A stretch of DNA of 64,000 bases from Halopseudomonas bauzanensis (GCF_900114735.1 NZ_FOUA01000001.1:1-64000), one strand, 5' to 3'; positions 16,355 through 27,369 are shown, numbered from the stretch's first letter. Made by a program: numbers and translations. The notes: a model not told the origin generated them from the sequence alone.

Positions 16355-18034
16355 ATGAACAGATGCGCCCCCAAAATGTCGTTGGGAGATTACCTGTTGC
16401 TCAAAAAATGTACAGTGCTATTCGTCAGTTGCCTTTGCTGGGCCGCAGTGCCCGCCAAGGCAGAATTCACCGTCAAGGTTGCATTGACGCCCATTCAGGA
16501 GAGCTTGATGCAAGGCACTGCCCAGCGGTGTGAAGGGCTGCCGGAACTACGCAGTATGCCGATCGACGAAGCTCTGGAGCAGCTCTACGAGGTCAATGGC
16601 TACATTTCCATCTGGCAACAGGAAGAACGTTTGCAGAGCCTGCAGGAGGAGTTGCTCGAGCTGGCCACTGACGGGTTGGAGCCGCGGGAATATGCTCTTG
16701 CCTTTGCCGACCCGCCCGAAGATGTCTGCGCAGAACTGCGGGTGACCGGCACTTATCTGCACGCATTGGAGCACCTGAGCCGCGGCCGCCTGGACCCCGA
16801 AGACCATGAGCCCATGTGGCATCCGAAGGATTATCCGCCACCAGAGCGCCCGACCGTTGCCGAGTTGGGCCGCTATGGGCTAGCAGACATGTCCCGGGCA
16901 TTCGACCGTGCGCGCCCCACTCTGCCCCAATACGTGGAACTACGCCGCGCCTACCGGCAGATGGACCGCGAACCGGTGATCTTTATTGCCTTTCCCGAGG
17001 GCCCATCGATCAAGCCGGGAGCGACTGATCAGCGCCTGCCCCAGCTGGCCCAGCGGCTCATGCTGGAAGGTTTTCTGCCATGGGAAGATCCTTCTGCCGG
17101 CCCGCTCACCGACCCGATCACCTCGGTTGCCGAGCCGGTACGCGCTCAGCCGCTGAGCTATGATAGTCAACTGCAACAAGCAGTCCGGGCATTCCAGGTT
17201 GCCCATGGTTTGCAAAGCGACGGCATTGTCGGTCGGCAGACGGTGGCGGCGCTGAACGTCACCCCGCAAGAACGTCGGCTGCAGCTACTCATCAACCTGG
17301 AACGTCTGCGCTGGCTGGAGGCCAGGAGGGATGAGCATGTGTTGCTGGTCAATTCGGCTGGCAGCACCGCGGTCATATTCCAGGGCAACGATGTCCGCTG
17401 GGCATCCCGGGTGCAATCGGGCACAGCCGACCGAGCTACTCCGCTTATGGTGTCGCGCATCAACCGGGTGACCCTCAACCCCAGCTGGACCATTCCGCCA
17501 ACCATTTTCCGCAAGGATAAACTGCCGCAGATCCGCAGCAATCCGGCCTACTTTGCCGAGCGCGATCTGCAGGTGCTGGATTACCAGGGCAACCGGCTGA
17601 ACCCCGCGGATATCGACTGGCACAACCCCCAGGGTGTGTTGCTGCGACAACCACCGGGGCCGGAGAACCCGCTCGGGGCATTGGTGTTCCGCTTCGAAAA
17701 CCCTTTTGCCGTATTCCTCCACGATACGCCCAGCCAGTCGTTGTTCGAACGGGCTGCGCGGAATGTCAGCTCCGGCTGTGTGCGGGTGGAGCAGGCAACG
17801 GAACTGGCGGATTATCTATTCGATAACCTGGACGCAAGCGAGCGAGAACGCATCCGCGAGCTGCAGGCCACCGGCAAGACCCATGAAATCCGGGTCAGGA
17901 GTGGCCCCCAGGTGATCCTCGGCTACTGGACCGTACAGGTGATGGAGGATGGCAGTCTGCGCTACCTGCCTGACCCCTACGACATGGATGAGGCATTGGC
18001 GAAAGCCCTGAACGCGGCTCTCCAGGAGGATTGA
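16355..18034 (+). CDS. L,D-transpeptidase of the YcbB/LdtD class
   Basis: The 559-residue product has a hydrophobic N-terminal signal (KKCTVLFVSCLCWAAVPAKA), a long N-terminal scaffold domain and a peptidoglycan-binding domain around residues 270-301 (LQQAVRAFQVAHGLQSDGIV). The YkuD catalytic domain has His456 (FLHDTPS) and Cys475 (SSGCVRVE). The layout is that of E. coli LdtD (YcbB), which makes 3-3 crosslinks. The ATG at 16355 is used; ATGs at 16364 and 16376 are alternatives and no start has a strong ribosome site. It is convergent with the ArsA-type ATPase, two bases between the stops. Confidence 0.88.
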   Translation: MNRCAPKMSLGDYLLLKKCTVLFVSCLCWAAVPAKAEFTVKVALTPIQESLMQGTAQRCEGLPELRSMPIDEALEQLYEVNGYISIWQQEERLQSLQEELLELATDGLEPREYALAFADPPEDVCAELRVTGTYLHALEHLSRGRLDPEDHEPMWHPKDYPPPERPTVAELGRYGLADMSRAFDRARPTLPQYVELRRAYRQMDREPVIFIAFPEGPSIKPGATDQRLPQLAQRLMLEGFLPWEDPSAGPLTDPITSVAEPVRAQPLSYDSQLQQAVRAFQVAHGLQSDGIVGRQTVAALNVTPQERRLQLLINLERLRWLEARRDEHVLLVNSAGSTAVIFQGNDVRWASRVQSGTADRATPLMVSRINRVTLNPSWTIPPTIFRKDKLPQIRSNPAYFAERDLQVLDYQGNRLNPADIDWHNPQGVLLRQPPGPENPLGALVFRFENPFAVFLHDTPSQSLFERAARNVSSGCVRVEQATELADYLFDNLDASERERIRELQATGKTHEIRVRSGPQVILGYWTVQVMEDGSLRYLPDPYDMDEALAKALNAALQED

Positions 18035-18036
18035 AT

Positions 18037-19044
18037 TCAGAAGCCCAGCGCCGCCAGCCGCTGGGCGATCGATTGCAGTATTTCCAACCCCTGCACATCG
18101 GTTTCCAGCCAGGGCAAGCGCGGACGGGGCAGTTGGCTCAATTCGGTATCGATCCGTTGCAGGTACACGGCTTCCTGCTCGCGGCGTCGGCGCAGAAAGT
18201 CGCCATCAGCCTGCTCGGGAATGACCCGGTTGACCAGTGTCGCAACCACGGGAATGCCCACTTCCGCGAGAGTTGCCACGGCCCGCACGGTTTCCAGAAT
18301 CGGCAGCCGCTCGGGCGTCATCACGAACAGAAAACCGCTGATCGCAGGATCTTCCAGCTTGCGCCGCGCCTGATGAAACAGCCGACGACGGTCCATCAGG
18401 GTTTTGGCAACATCCCGTGATCGCCGGTCCACGGTGCTCAGCGAATCTTGCTCCGGATCGTCAAAGGGCGTGGCGACGTCGCGCCCTGCTTTGGGTGTCA
18501 GATGCTGCAACACCTTGCCCAGCTCGGCGGACTTGCGATTATGCGACAGCAAGCCATCAGTCCAGGCGGCCATGGCTTCCGGCAATGACAAAAGGCGCAG
18601 CGTATGACCGATGGGCGCGGTATCAAAAATGATCAGGTCATATGCGCTGGCCGGATCGTTGATCAGCCGGGCAATGCGCTCCAGCAAAGCCGCTTCCTGA
18701 GTGCCCGGGGATTGTCGCGTCAGCTGCATCTGCCGCTTGAGTTCGCCGAGCATTTCCGGGGCGGCAAAGCCCTTCATCTGCTCCATTACCCGCTTGAGGT
18801 GGCTGTCGACCTCGGCATCCGGATCGATCTCCATGGCGTCCAGATTCGGCAGTATGCGGCGTGGCTGGTCGTCCAGCTCACGGGCGAAGACGTCCCCGAG
18901 ACTATGGGCCGGGTCGGTGGACACCACCAGGCAACGCTGACCGCGCTCGGCGGCGAGGATCGCCAACGCAGCCGACACCGTGGTCTTGCCCACGCCGCCC
19001 TTGCCGCCGACCCAGACCAGCTTGCGGCTCAACAGATCAAACAT
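18037..19044 (-). CDS. ArsA/GET3-family ATPase
   Basis: The 335-residue product has a deviant Walker A motif, GKGGVGKTT (residues 14-22), a switch region (VVSTDPAHSLGDVF), a second ATPase signature (LIIFDTAPIGHTLRLLSLPEAM) and a C-terminal helical region. The family includes arsenite pump ATPases and GET3 tail-anchor chaperones. The single-domain form and lack of ars genes argue against arsenic export. It is the third gene of a minus-strand operon after cstA and a small CC-tailed protein. I infer it works with them, perhaps in membrane targeting or assembly; this is not demonstrated. Confidence 0.88.
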   Translation of the reverse strand: MFDLLSRKLVWVGGKGGVGKTTVSAALAILAAERGQRCLVVSTDPAHSLGDVFARELDDQPRRILPNLDAMEIDPDAEVDSHLKRVMEQMKGFAAPEMLGELKRQMQLTRQSPGTQEAALLERIARLINDPASAYDLIIFDTAPIGHTLRLLSLPEAMAAWTDGLLSHNRKSAELGKVLQHLTPKAGRDVATPFDDPEQDSLSTVDRRSRDVAKTLMDRRRLFHQARRKLEDPAISGFLFVMTPERLPILETVRAVATLAEVGIPVVATLVNRVIPEQADGDFLRRRREQEAVYLQRIDTELSQLPRPRLPWLETDVQGLEILQSIAQRLAALGF

Positions 19045-19053
19045 GGGGTTCTC

Positions 19054-19335
19054 TCAACAGCAACGAAAGTGATCCAGCGGCGAATGTTCCATGCCCATGC
19101 GCCGATGCCAGTCGTGGAAACGCTCCAGCAAGAACGGCTGCAGCTCCAGTGTGTAATAGGCAGCCGGGTTCGGCACACCCATCATCTCGGCAAAGACCAG
19201 CAGCATGAAGAGGTCATCCTCATCGCGCCGGGCCCGGGCAATCGCGCCACGATAGCGGCTGCTGTAGGCTTCTTCCAGGAAGAAGCGGGCCTGGTCAAGC
19301 CAGCCCCGCTGCTTCGGCTCTCGCCCTCCGGTCAC
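19054..19335 (-). CDS. Small protein ending in Cys-Cys (cory-CC-star type)
   Basis: The GTG start at 19335 overlaps the cstA TGA (GTGA). The 93-residue product is VTGGREPKQRGWLDQARFFL, then EEAYSSRYRGAIARARRDEDDLF, then a conserved core MLLVFAEMMGVPNPAAYYTLELQP, and ends HFRCC. I recall a family annotated as cory-CC-star, named for this Cys-Cys stop, that is found beside cstA and ArsA-like ATPases, as here. No function is established. It is soluble by composition, rich in charged and aromatic residues. Longer in-frame starts upstream lie inside cstA and are unlikely. Confidence 0.78.
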   Translation of the reverse strand: MTGGREPKQRGWLDQARFFLEEAYSSRYRGAIARARRDEDDLFMLLVFAEMMGVPNPAAYYTLELQPFLLERFHDWHRRMGMEHSPLDHFRCC

Positions 19336-21008
19336 GGCTGTTCCTGCGCCGCAATGGCGCGGTGGCGCTTGAGCGCCGAGGCGCATTCCATGGCGACCAG
19401 GATCGACGCAACCAGCACCACCAGGTCCAGGACCAGCAGGAAGTAGTTGCCCTGTTCGTAGAAAGTCCGCATCTGGAGCACCAGCGCGATGACCGTCATT
19501 ACCAGCACGAAGCACAGCGGCACCAGCGTATACCTGATCGGTCGGCGCAGGTGGACCAGCATCACGGTGATGACCAACAGCGTCAGGCCAGCCAGCAACT
19601 GGTTGGTGGTGCCGAACAAGGGCCAGATCAGCATGCCGCCGGAGCCATCCGCGCCACCGGCGCCAAACGCCAGCAACAGACAGGATGCGATGGCCAGTAC
19701 GGTCGCGGGCAAGCCTTTCTTCATCCACTCGATGTTGTAGATATCACCCCACTCCTGGAAGATGTAGCGCTGCAGGCGCAGGCCGGTATCCATGGTGGTA
19801 CCAGCAAAGAGCGCAGCCATTACCGTCAGCATGGTGGCCGCCAATACATCGGATACCCCCATGGCGTTGGAAATGATGTAGGCGCCGCCCTGCACGAATG
19901 CCGTCACCCCACCCTGGCCAAACGCGGAATACATGGTCTCCCAGTCCGCCAGCGTGGCAAAACCAGCCGACGCCACCAGGATCGCCGCCAGGGCCAGCAT
20001 GCCTTCCCCTACCGCACCGAAATAACCAACGAAGCGGGCATCGGTCTCGCGATTAAGCTGTTTGGAGGTGGTGCCTGACGAAACCAGGCCGTGGAAGCCG
20101 GAGATGGCGCCACAGGCGATGGTCACAAACAGTAGCGGAAGAATCGATGGCGTACCGGCCGGCACGTTGTCGTTGAACATCGGCGCGATCATGCTCGGGT
20201 TGAGCAGCACGATAGCGGCATACAGGATCAGCAGCCCGACAAACAGTTGCAGGCCGTTAATGTAGTCGCGGGGCTGCAGCAGCATCCACACCGGTAGTAC
20301 CGAGGCGACACCAGCATAGAGGAACAGCAGCAGGATCCAGACGGCGTTACCGGACATGCCGGCAACTTCAGCTGGCATCTGCACCGGCACTGACGGCCCG
20401 AGCAGAATCAGGCCGTACAAGGCCGCCACGCCGACGACCGATACGGTGATCAGACCAATCTTGCGCCGATAGATCAGTTGTCCGATAACCAGCGCCACGA
20501 TAATCGCGCCCCACACCGGCACAACTGCCGATGGGAAAGCCATCATCAGATTGGCGATCACCACGGCGAATACCGCGTTAACCATCAGCAGCAACAGGAA
20601 GATGACGATCATGAATATGCTACGTGCCCGCTTGCCGACCACATCACCGGTCAGCGAGCCGACGGACCGGGCCTTGTTGCGGACACTCGCCCAGATCGCG
20701 CCGGAATCATGCACGCCAGCGAAGAAGATGGTACCGAAGACCACCCAGAGAAACGCCGGTGCCCAGCCCCAGATGACCGCGATGGCCGGCCCCACAATAG
20801 GCGCGGCCCCGGCAACCGAGGTGAAATGGTGACCCCAGAGAACGTATTTGTTGGTGGGCACGAAATCGACGCCGTCTTCCAGCTCATGGGCAGGCGTACG
20901 AAAGTTCGGATCCAGGCGGAATATCTTCTCGGCGATGAATTTGGAATAGATGAAATATCCCAACGCCATCAGAATCAGTCCTACCGCCAATACCAATACT
21001 GCGCTCAT
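19332..21008 (-). CDS. cstA: CstA-family carbon starvation / peptide transporter, short form
   Basis: The 558-residue polytopic inner-membrane protein has the CstA landmarks: GHHFTSVAGAAPIVGPAIAVIWGWAPAFLW, GAIWASVRNKARSVGSLTGDVVG, and GFHGLVSSGTTSKQLN. It is shorter than E. coli CstA (about 700) but belongs to a known short group, so I do not read it as truncated. AAGGAG ends seven bases before the ATG, and a CA-rich motif lies just upstream, which would fit catabolite repression. CstA proteins import peptides or pyruvate during starvation. The downstream genes make a CC-tailed protein and an ArsA-type ATPase. Confidence 0.92.
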   Translation of the reverse strand: MSAVLVLAVGLILMALGYFIYSKFIAEKIFRLDPNFRTPAHELEDGVDFVPTNKYVLWGHHFTSVAGAAPIVGPAIAVIWGWAPAFLWVVFGTIFFAGVHDSGAIWASVRNKARSVGSLTGDVVGKRARSIFMIVIFLLLLMVNAVFAVVIANLMMAFPSAVVPVWGAIIVALVIGQLIYRRKIGLITVSVVGVAALYGLILLGPSVPVQMPAEVAGMSGNAVWILLLFLYAGVASVLPVWMLLQPRDYINGLQLFVGLLILYAAIVLLNPSMIAPMFNDNVPAGTPSILPLLFVTIACGAISGFHGLVSSGTTSKQLNRETDARFVGYFGAVGEGMLALAAILVASAGFATLADWETMYSAFGQGGVTAFVQGGAYIISNAMGVSDVLAATMLTVMAALFAGTTMDTGLRLQRYIFQEWGDIYNIEWMKKGLPATVLAIASCLLLAFGAGGADGSGGMLIWPLFGTTNQLLAGLTLLVITVMLVHLRRPIRYTLVPLCFVLVMTVIALVLQMRTFYEQGNYFLLVLDLVVLVASILVAMECASALKRHRAIAAQEQP

Positions 21009-21018
21009 CCCATGCTCC

Positions 21019-21034
21019 TTGTTTTTATTTGTTC
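21019..21034 (-). promoter_or_regulatory. CA/A-rich Crc/Hfq-type motif in the cstA leader
   Basis: The minus strand reads AACAAATAAAAACAAG directly before AAGGAG; AAAAACAA matches AAnAAnAA. The position at the ribosome binding site is that expected for Hfq/Crc repression. Inferred from the motif only. Confidence 0.4.
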
Positions 21035-21131
21035 ATGGCCAATGCAATATAGCCCATGATTAGAAGCGAAGCTGCATATCAGGTGCAATCCTGAATCGGA
21101 CGCTGGGGTCGCCTGGTGCAACTGTCTCGCG

Positions 21132-22196
21132 TCAGATCCAGCGTCGCCTGCGAAAGAATACCAGCAGACCGACAACGATCACCAGCATCAAGGCCATCAC
21201 CGCTGGGTAGCCCCAACGCCAGCGTAATTCCGGCATTACATCGAAATTCATGCCGTATACCCCGACGATGAAGGTCAGTGGCATGAACAGGGTGGCGAAG
21301 ATCGTCAGCACCTTCATGATTTCGTTCATGCGTTTGCTGATACTGGATAGATACAGATCGAGCATGCTGACCAGTAGTTCGCGAATGGTGTCGATGCTGT
21401 CCATAACATGGATGGCATGGTCATAGACATCGCGCAGGTAGAGCCGGGTTTCTTCGGAAATCAGCGTGCTTTCGTCCCTGCTCAACCGGCTGAGCACCTC
21501 GCGCAATGGCCAGATCGACTTGCGCAACAACAGCATCTCCCGCTTGTAGTGATGGATCCGTGCCAGGGTGTCGGGGCCGGGTGCGTCGATCAACTGGTCT
21601 TCCAGCGCCTCGACCTGCTCGCCGATGTATTCCAGCATTTCGAAATAATGATCCACCACTGCATCCAGCAGCGCGTAGGCGAGATAATCGGTGCGCATGA
21701 AACGGATACGCCGGCCGGCCCGCAGCCGTTCGCGCACTCCCTCGAACACATCGCCCGGGCGCTCCTGGAATGACAGAACGAAATTCGGTCCCAGCACCAG
21801 GCTCAGCTGCTCGGAATGAATCTGCTGCCGCCCCTGGTCGAACTGCAGCATGCGCAGCACGATATAGAGATAGCCCTGATAGTCTTCCACCTTGGGCCGC
21901 TGGTCGGTATTGAGGATGTCTTCCATCACCAACGGATGCAGTTCGAACAGCGCCCCGAGCTTTTCCACTACTGCTGCGTCGCTGACACCATCGACATTGA
22001 GCCACAGGATGCGCTCGGCGTCTGTCTCCCTGGCATAGCTATCCATATCCTCGATGACCGATTCGGACAGCTCGTCAGGGGTATAACCGATCAGGCGGAT
22101 GGCCGCGCTGTCCGGCTTGTGCTTGCCGATATGCACCAGTGTCCCGGGCGGTGCTCCGACCTTGGCCCCGCGCCTGACTACCAACTTGCGTGCCAT
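21132..22196 (-). CDS. corA: CorA-type Mg2+/Co2+ transporter
   Basis: The 354-residue product has a large N-terminal cytoplasmic domain, a long helix near residues 200-300, two C-terminal membrane helices (ILTIFATLFMPLTFIVGVYGMNF and YPAVMALMLVIVVGLLVFF) and the signature YGMNF between them. The basic tail RRRRWI is typical. It would form a pentameric channel for magnesium uptake. It precedes cstA on the same strand, but 123 bp separate them, so a separate transcript is likely. It follows cysG by 12 bp. Confidence 0.93.
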   Translation of the reverse strand: MARKLVVRRGAKVGAPPGTLVHIGKHKPDSAAIRLIGYTPDELSESVIEDMDSYARETDAERILWLNVDGVSDAAVVEKLGALFELHPLVMEDILNTDQRPKVEDYQGYLYIVLRMLQFDQGRQQIHSEQLSLVLGPNFVLSFQERPGDVFEGVRERLRAGRRIRFMRTDYLAYALLDAVVDHYFEMLEYIGEQVEALEDQLIDAPGPDTLARIHHYKREMLLLRKSIWPLREVLSRLSRDESTLISEETRLYLRDVYDHAIHVMDSIDTIRELLVSMLDLYLSSISKRMNEIMKVLTIFATLFMPLTFIVGVYGMNFDVMPELRWRWGYPAVMALMLVIVVGLLVFFRRRRWI

Positions 22197-22208
22197 ATGC
22201 CCTCCGGA

Positions 22209-23603
22209 TCAGCCTTGTTCTGGCGTGTCGAACCATTTCAGCTTGTCGCGCAGACTCACCACCTCACCCACGATCAGCAGGGTCGGCGGCTTGATTTCAG
22301 TCTGCTCGACCAATGCTGGCATACTGGCCAGTGTACCGGTCAGCACCATCTGGCTGGACGTGGTGCCCTGCTGGATCAGCGCGATGGGCGTGGTTGGCGC
22401 CCGGCCATGCTGGATCAATTGCTCGCAGATCACCGGCAGCCCAACCAGCCCCATGTAGAACACCACCGTCTGGCCCGGCACCACCAGTTCCTGCCAGGGC
22501 AGATTGGTGCTGCCGTCCTTGAGGTGGCCGGTGACAAAGCGTACCGATTGGGCGTGGTCGCGGTGGGTCAGCGGTATACCGGCATAGGCGGAACAGCCGT
22601 TGGCTGCGGTGATACCCGGTACCACCTGAAAGGGAATGCCGTTGGCGGCCAGCTCCTCGATCTCCTCCCCGCCCCGACCGAAGATGAAGGGGTCGCCGCC
22701 TTTGAGGCGCAGTACCCGCTTGCCCTCCTTCGCCAGGCGCACCAGCAACTGATTGATCTGCTCCTGGGGTACCGCATGGTTGGCGCGGGCCTTGCCCACA
22801 TAGATACGGTCCGCGTCACGCCGGCACAGATCGATGATGGTATCCGGCACCAGCCGATCATGCAGCACCACATCGGCCTGCTGCATCAGACGCAGTGCGC
22901 GGAAGGTCAGCAGATCCGGATCACCCGGGCCAGCGCCGACCAGATAGACCTCGCCTCGGTAGGATTGGCCCTTCTGCTCCTGCAGACGTGCGATCAACAA
23001 CTGTTCGGCTTCGGCATCGCGACCGGCGAATACCCGCTCGGCGATATCGCCCTGGAAAGCGTCTTCCCAGAATACCCGGCGTTGGTTGATACCAGGAAAA
23101 GCGGCCTTGACCTTATCCCTGAAACGTTGGGCGAGCTGCGCCAGGCGGCCCCAGGTATGGGGAAACAGGGTTTCGATACGGGCGCGGGTCAGGCGTGCCA
23201 ACACCGGCGCATGACCGCCACTGGAGATGGCGATCATCAAGGGGGAACGATCGACGATGGCAGGAAAGATGACAGTGCAATGCTCCGGTGCATCCACCGC
23301 ATTGACCGGCAGGTTGCGCGCCTGGGCATCGCGGGAGACCTGGGCATTGAGCGTCTCATCGTCCGTGGCGGCGATCACCAGCTGCACACCATCCAGCTGT
23401 GCCGCTTGGTAACCCTGTAGCAGCCCTTCCCCTTCATGCTGCTCCAGCAGTTCGTGCAGCGGAGGGGTGATATCCGGCGCCACCACGCGCAGCCGGGCAC
23501 CGGCGTCGGTCAACAGGCGCGCCTTGCGCAGGGCGATGTCACCACCGCCAACGACCAATACCAAGCGCCCACGCAGATTATGAAACAGTGGTAGAAAATC
23601 CAT
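22209..23603 (-). CDS. cysG: Siroheme synthase (multifunctional CysG)
   Basis: The 464-residue fusion has an N-terminal NAD-dependent precorrin-2 dehydrogenase/ferrochelatase (residues 1-200; [20 protein letters not shown], the Rossmann motif) and a C-terminal uroporphyrinogen-III methyltransferase from about residue 215. The latter shows [22 protein letters not shown], then VYVGKA-type and [16 protein letters not shown]. Together the domains convert uroporphyrinogen III to siroheme for sulfite and nitrite reductases. It sits upstream of corA and downstream of serS, as in other Pseudomonas. Confidence 0.95.
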   Translation of the reverse strand: MDFLPLFHNLRGRLVLVVGGGDIALRKARLLTDAGARLRVVAPDITPPLHELLEQHEGEGLLQGYQAAQLDGVQLVIAATDDETLNAQVSRDAQARNLPVNAVDAPEHCTVIFPAIVDRSPLMIAISSGGHAPVLARLTRARIETLFPHTWGRLAQLAQRFRDKVKAAFPGINQRRVFWEDAFQGDIAERVFAGRDAEAEQLLIARLQEQKGQSYRGEVYLVGAGPGDPDLLTFRALRLMQQADVVLHDRLVPDTIIDLCRRDADRIYVGKARANHAVPQEQINQLLVRLAKEGKRVLRLKGGDPFIFGRGGEEIEELAANGIPFQVVPGITAANGCSAYAGIPLTHRDHAQSVRFVTGHLKDGSTNLPWQELVVPGQTVVFYMGLVGLPVICEQLIQHGRAPTTPIALIQQGTTSSQMVLTGTLASMPALVEQTEIKPPTLLIVGEVVSLRDKLKWFDTPEQG

Positions 23604-23643
23604 ATTTACCCTCTCTCGATAGCGACACGCGAGACTCTCGTTG

Positions 23644-23668
23644 AATTACGGCCAGCGCCGTTCCTACA
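23644..23668 (-). repeat. REP-like palindromic element
   Basis: The minus strand reads TGTAGGAACGGCGCTGGCCG followed by TAATT, with ACGGC pairing to GCCGT around a short loop. This is the layout of Pseudomonas REP sequences (TGTAGGAGCGRC with an inverted arm). It fills most of the 80-bp gap between cysG and serS. Only two such elements are visible in the window. Confidence 0.45.
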
Positions 23669-23683
23669 CAAGCGCTTCCGCAC

Positions 23684-24973
<1,290 letters not shown>

Positions 24974-25005
24974 TCATCTTATGGTTGCAGGTTACAGCCT
25001 GACGA

Positions 25006-25377
25006 CTAGCGGGTCAGCATCAGGCCGGCCCAGGTGGCAATCAGACAAAGGCACACACTGAGCAGGACATATCCCAGAGCCAGCAGGCTCTGGCCTGTCT
25101 CCAACAGACGCCAGGCGTCCAGGGAGAAGGTGGAAAAAGTGGTAAAGGCACCCAGGAAACCGATCATCAGTCCCTGTTGCAGCAGCGGGGACAGCTCCGG
25201 GCGGTTCAGCCACGCGCCATATAATACACCTATCGCCAGGCATCCCAGCAGGTTGATAAGCAATGTACCCAATGGGAAGGCCCCTGGCCACAGGGTTGCG
25301 ACACCCTGCCCCAGGCCAAAGCGAGCCATCGCGCCCAGCGCCCCACCCAGAGCGATCACCAGCAGGCTCTGTATCAT
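25006..25377 (-). CDS. crcB: Fluoride exporter/channel CrcB (Fluc)
   Basis: The 123-residue four-helix membrane protein has Fluc signatures [13 protein letters not shown] near residue 11, [16 protein letters not shown] (N-terminal Asn of the pore) and [14 protein letters not shown]. These proteins form dimeric fluoride channels. The ATG overlaps the rarA stop by four bases (ATGA), so it is cotranslated with rarA. I see no fluoride riboswitch near it. Confidence 0.94.
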   Translation of the reverse strand: MIQSLLVIALGGALGAMARFGLGQGVATLWPGAFPLGTLLINLLGCLAIGVLYGAWLNRPELSPLLQQGLMIGFLGAFTTFSTFSLDAWRLLETGQSLLALGYVLLSVCLCLIATWAGLMLTR

Positions 25378-26705
25378 GGTCGTCGGCGCTTGTTCGGGCT
25401 GGCGGCGTCCAGCGAGCGCAGATACTCCAGCTTCTGGCCGATCTTCAACTCCAGCCCACGGCTGACCGGCTGGTAGTAGCTGCGCGGCTCCAGTTCCTCG
25501 GGGAAGTAGTCTTCCCCGGCAGCGTAGGCTTCGGGCTCGTCATGGGCATAGCGATAGCCCTGGCTGTAGCCCAGCTCCTTCATCAACTTGGTTGGTGCGT
25601 TGCGCAGATGCAGCGGCGGCTCCAGCGACGACTGGCCGGCGACATCCTGCATGGCCTTCTTGTAGCCCATGTACACCGCATTGCTCTTCGGCGCACAGGC
25701 CAGGTAGACAATAGCCTGGGCAATGGCGAGTTCCCCTTCCGGGCTGCCGAGGCGCTCCTGGACATCCCAGGCATGCAAACACAGGGTAAGGGCCCGGGGA
25801 TCGGCATTGCCGATATCCTCGCTGGCCATGCGCACCACGCGCCGGGCGATGTACAGCGGATCGCAGCCACCATCGATCATGCGGGCATACCAGTACAGGG
25901 AGGCGTCCGGATTGGAGCCGCGCACCGATTTGTGCAGCGCGGAAATCTGGTCATAGAAGGCTTCGCCGCCCTTGTCGAAACGCCGGCGGTTATCATTGAG
26001 CAGATCCCCCACCAGCTCGACATCGATAGTCCCGCCATCGGGCACCAGATCAGCCGCGATCTCCAGCAGGTTGAGCAGCCGGCGGGCGTCCCCATCGGCG
26101 GCGCCGATCAGGATGCTCCTGGCCTCGGCGCTGATCGACAACTGATGCTGCCCCAACCCGCGCTCTCCATCGCTGAGCGCGCGTGACAGCAAGGCATCCA
26201 GCGCTTCTTCGTCCAACGACTTGAGCACATAGACCCGGGCGCGGGACAGCAGTGCGTTGTTCAGCTCGAACGACGGATTCTCGGTGGTGGCTCCGATGAA
26301 CAACAGGGTGCCGTCTTCGACATAGGGCAGAAAGGCGTCCTGCTGAGCCTTGTTGAACCGGTGTACTTCATCGACGAAGAGGATGGTCTGCCGGCCGTTC
26401 TGCGCCGCATGCTGGCGTGCTTGATCCACCGCCAGGCGGATATCCTTGACGCCGGCCAAGACCGCGGAAATGGTCACGAAATGCGCATCCGCCAGGGTAG
26501 CCAACAGCTTGGCCAACGTGGTCTTGCCCACCCCCGGCGGCCCCCAGAAGATCATGGAATGCAGCGCGCCCTGCTCCAGCGCCACGCGCAGCGGCCGTCC
26601 TGGGCCAAGCAGGTGCTGCTGGCCAGCATACTCATCCAGGCTGGCTGGCCGCATCCGCGCCGCCAACGGCTGATGTGGCGGCGTCCGGGCGGCAAACAGA
26701 TCCAT
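25374..26705 (-). CDS. rarA: Replication-associated recombination ATPase RarA (MgsA)
   Basis: The 443-residue AAA+ ATPase (from [10 protein letters not shown]) has Walker [16 protein letters not shown] near residue 55 and Walker [19 protein letters not shown], then a tetramerisation C-terminal domain ([20 protein letters not shown]). RarA acts at stalled replication forks. The start at 26705 is preferred: the lolA stop is one base away. A longer frame adds 23 residues without support. It is coupled to crcB by overlap and follows lolA. Confidence 0.94.
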   Translation of the reverse strand: MDLFAARTPPHQPLAARMRPASLDEYAGQQHLLGPGRPLRVALEQGALHSMIFWGPPGVGKTTLAKLLATLADAHFVTISAVLAGVKDIRLAVDQARQHAAQNGRQTILFVDEVHRFNKAQQDAFLPYVEDGTLLFIGATTENPSFELNNALLSRARVYVLKSLDEEALDALLSRALSDGERGLGQHQLSISAEARSILIGAADGDARRLLNLLEIAADLVPDGGTIDVELVGDLLNDNRRRFDKGGEAFYDQISALHKSVRGSNPDASLYWYARMIDGGCDPLYIARRVVRMASEDIGNADPRALTLCLHAWDVQERLGSPEGELAIAQAIVYLACAPKSNAVYMGYKKAMQDVAGQSSLEPPLHLRNAPTKLMKELGYSQGYRYAHDEPEAYAAGEDYFPEELEPRSYYQPVSRGLELKIGQKLEYLRSLDAASPNKRRRP

Positions 26706-26706
26706 G

Positions 26707-27345
26707 TCACTCACTGATGACATCGACCCCGTCAGGTACTTCGAAGGTGAACTGCGCATCGTCCAGCGGCGCATTCAGCTCCACGTTGCGGAACAGGATA
26801 TTGGTGCGCTGGCCAACCGGATCACTCATCTGCATATCATTGATCACGCCATCGCTGAAGGAAACCCGCAAGCTGTCGAACATGGAGTCCGCGTCCTTCG
26901 GCGTCAAGGTGAAATCCTGCACACTGCTGCCCTTGCTCCAGTCGATATCAAAGCTTTCCTGCAACTGGCTGACATCACCCGACAGCAGCAAGGCCGGTGT
27001 GTGGCTCAGGCGCTTGTCCACGGTCTGGATGGTGACCTGCTGCAAATCCGGGTCATACAACCAGATCCGCTCGCCATCGGAGACCAGCAACTGTTCCAGC
27101 GGCGGATCGGTATGCCAGCGGAACATCCCGGGGCGCTTGAGCGCCAGGGTGCCGGTGGTTTCCTGCAGGTTGGCGCCGTTGGAGCTGAGGGTCATCTGCG
27201 AGAAGCCGCCGGTCATGGTCTGGGCGCGGGACAGCAGCTCGTTCAGCCGCTCGGCCGCTTCGGCCTGGTCATCCGCTAGCGCCGCCAGAGGCAGCGCGGC
27301 AAGGCACACGGCGGTAATGGTGGAACGCAGTAAGGTGCTGATCAT
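26707..27345 (-). CDS. lolA: Outer-membrane lipoprotein carrier LolA
   Basis: The 212-residue periplasmic protein has a signal peptide ([20 protein letters not shown] then AALADD) and the LolA core: [61 protein letters not shown], and DGVINDMQM. LolA carries lipoproteins released by LolCDE to LolB. It lies between ftsK and rarA, a conserved order in Pseudomonas. Confidence 0.96.
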   Translation of the reverse strand: MISTLLRSTITAVCLAALPLAALADDQAEAAERLNELLSRAQTMTGGFSQMTLSSNGANLQETTGTLALKRPGMFRWHTDPPLEQLLVSDGERIWLYDPDLQQVTIQTVDKRLSHTPALLLSGDVSQLQESFDIDWSKGSSVQDFTLTPKDADSMFDSLRVSFSDGVINDMQMSDPVGQRTNILFRNVELNAPLDDAQFTFEVPDGVDVISE

Positions 27346-27369
27346 CTTGGTTTGGTTGCTCCGCTGAAA

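Noticed and set aside
19332-21008. Short CstA read as a truncated gene
   Set aside because: All core motifs are present and the C-terminus ends in a normal, overlapping operon junction, so it is a natural short form.
21816-23420. 534-codon plus-strand frame over corA and cysG
   Set aside because: Spans two genuine minus-strand genes and their boundary; low-complexity Gln/His/Asp composition typical of shadows.
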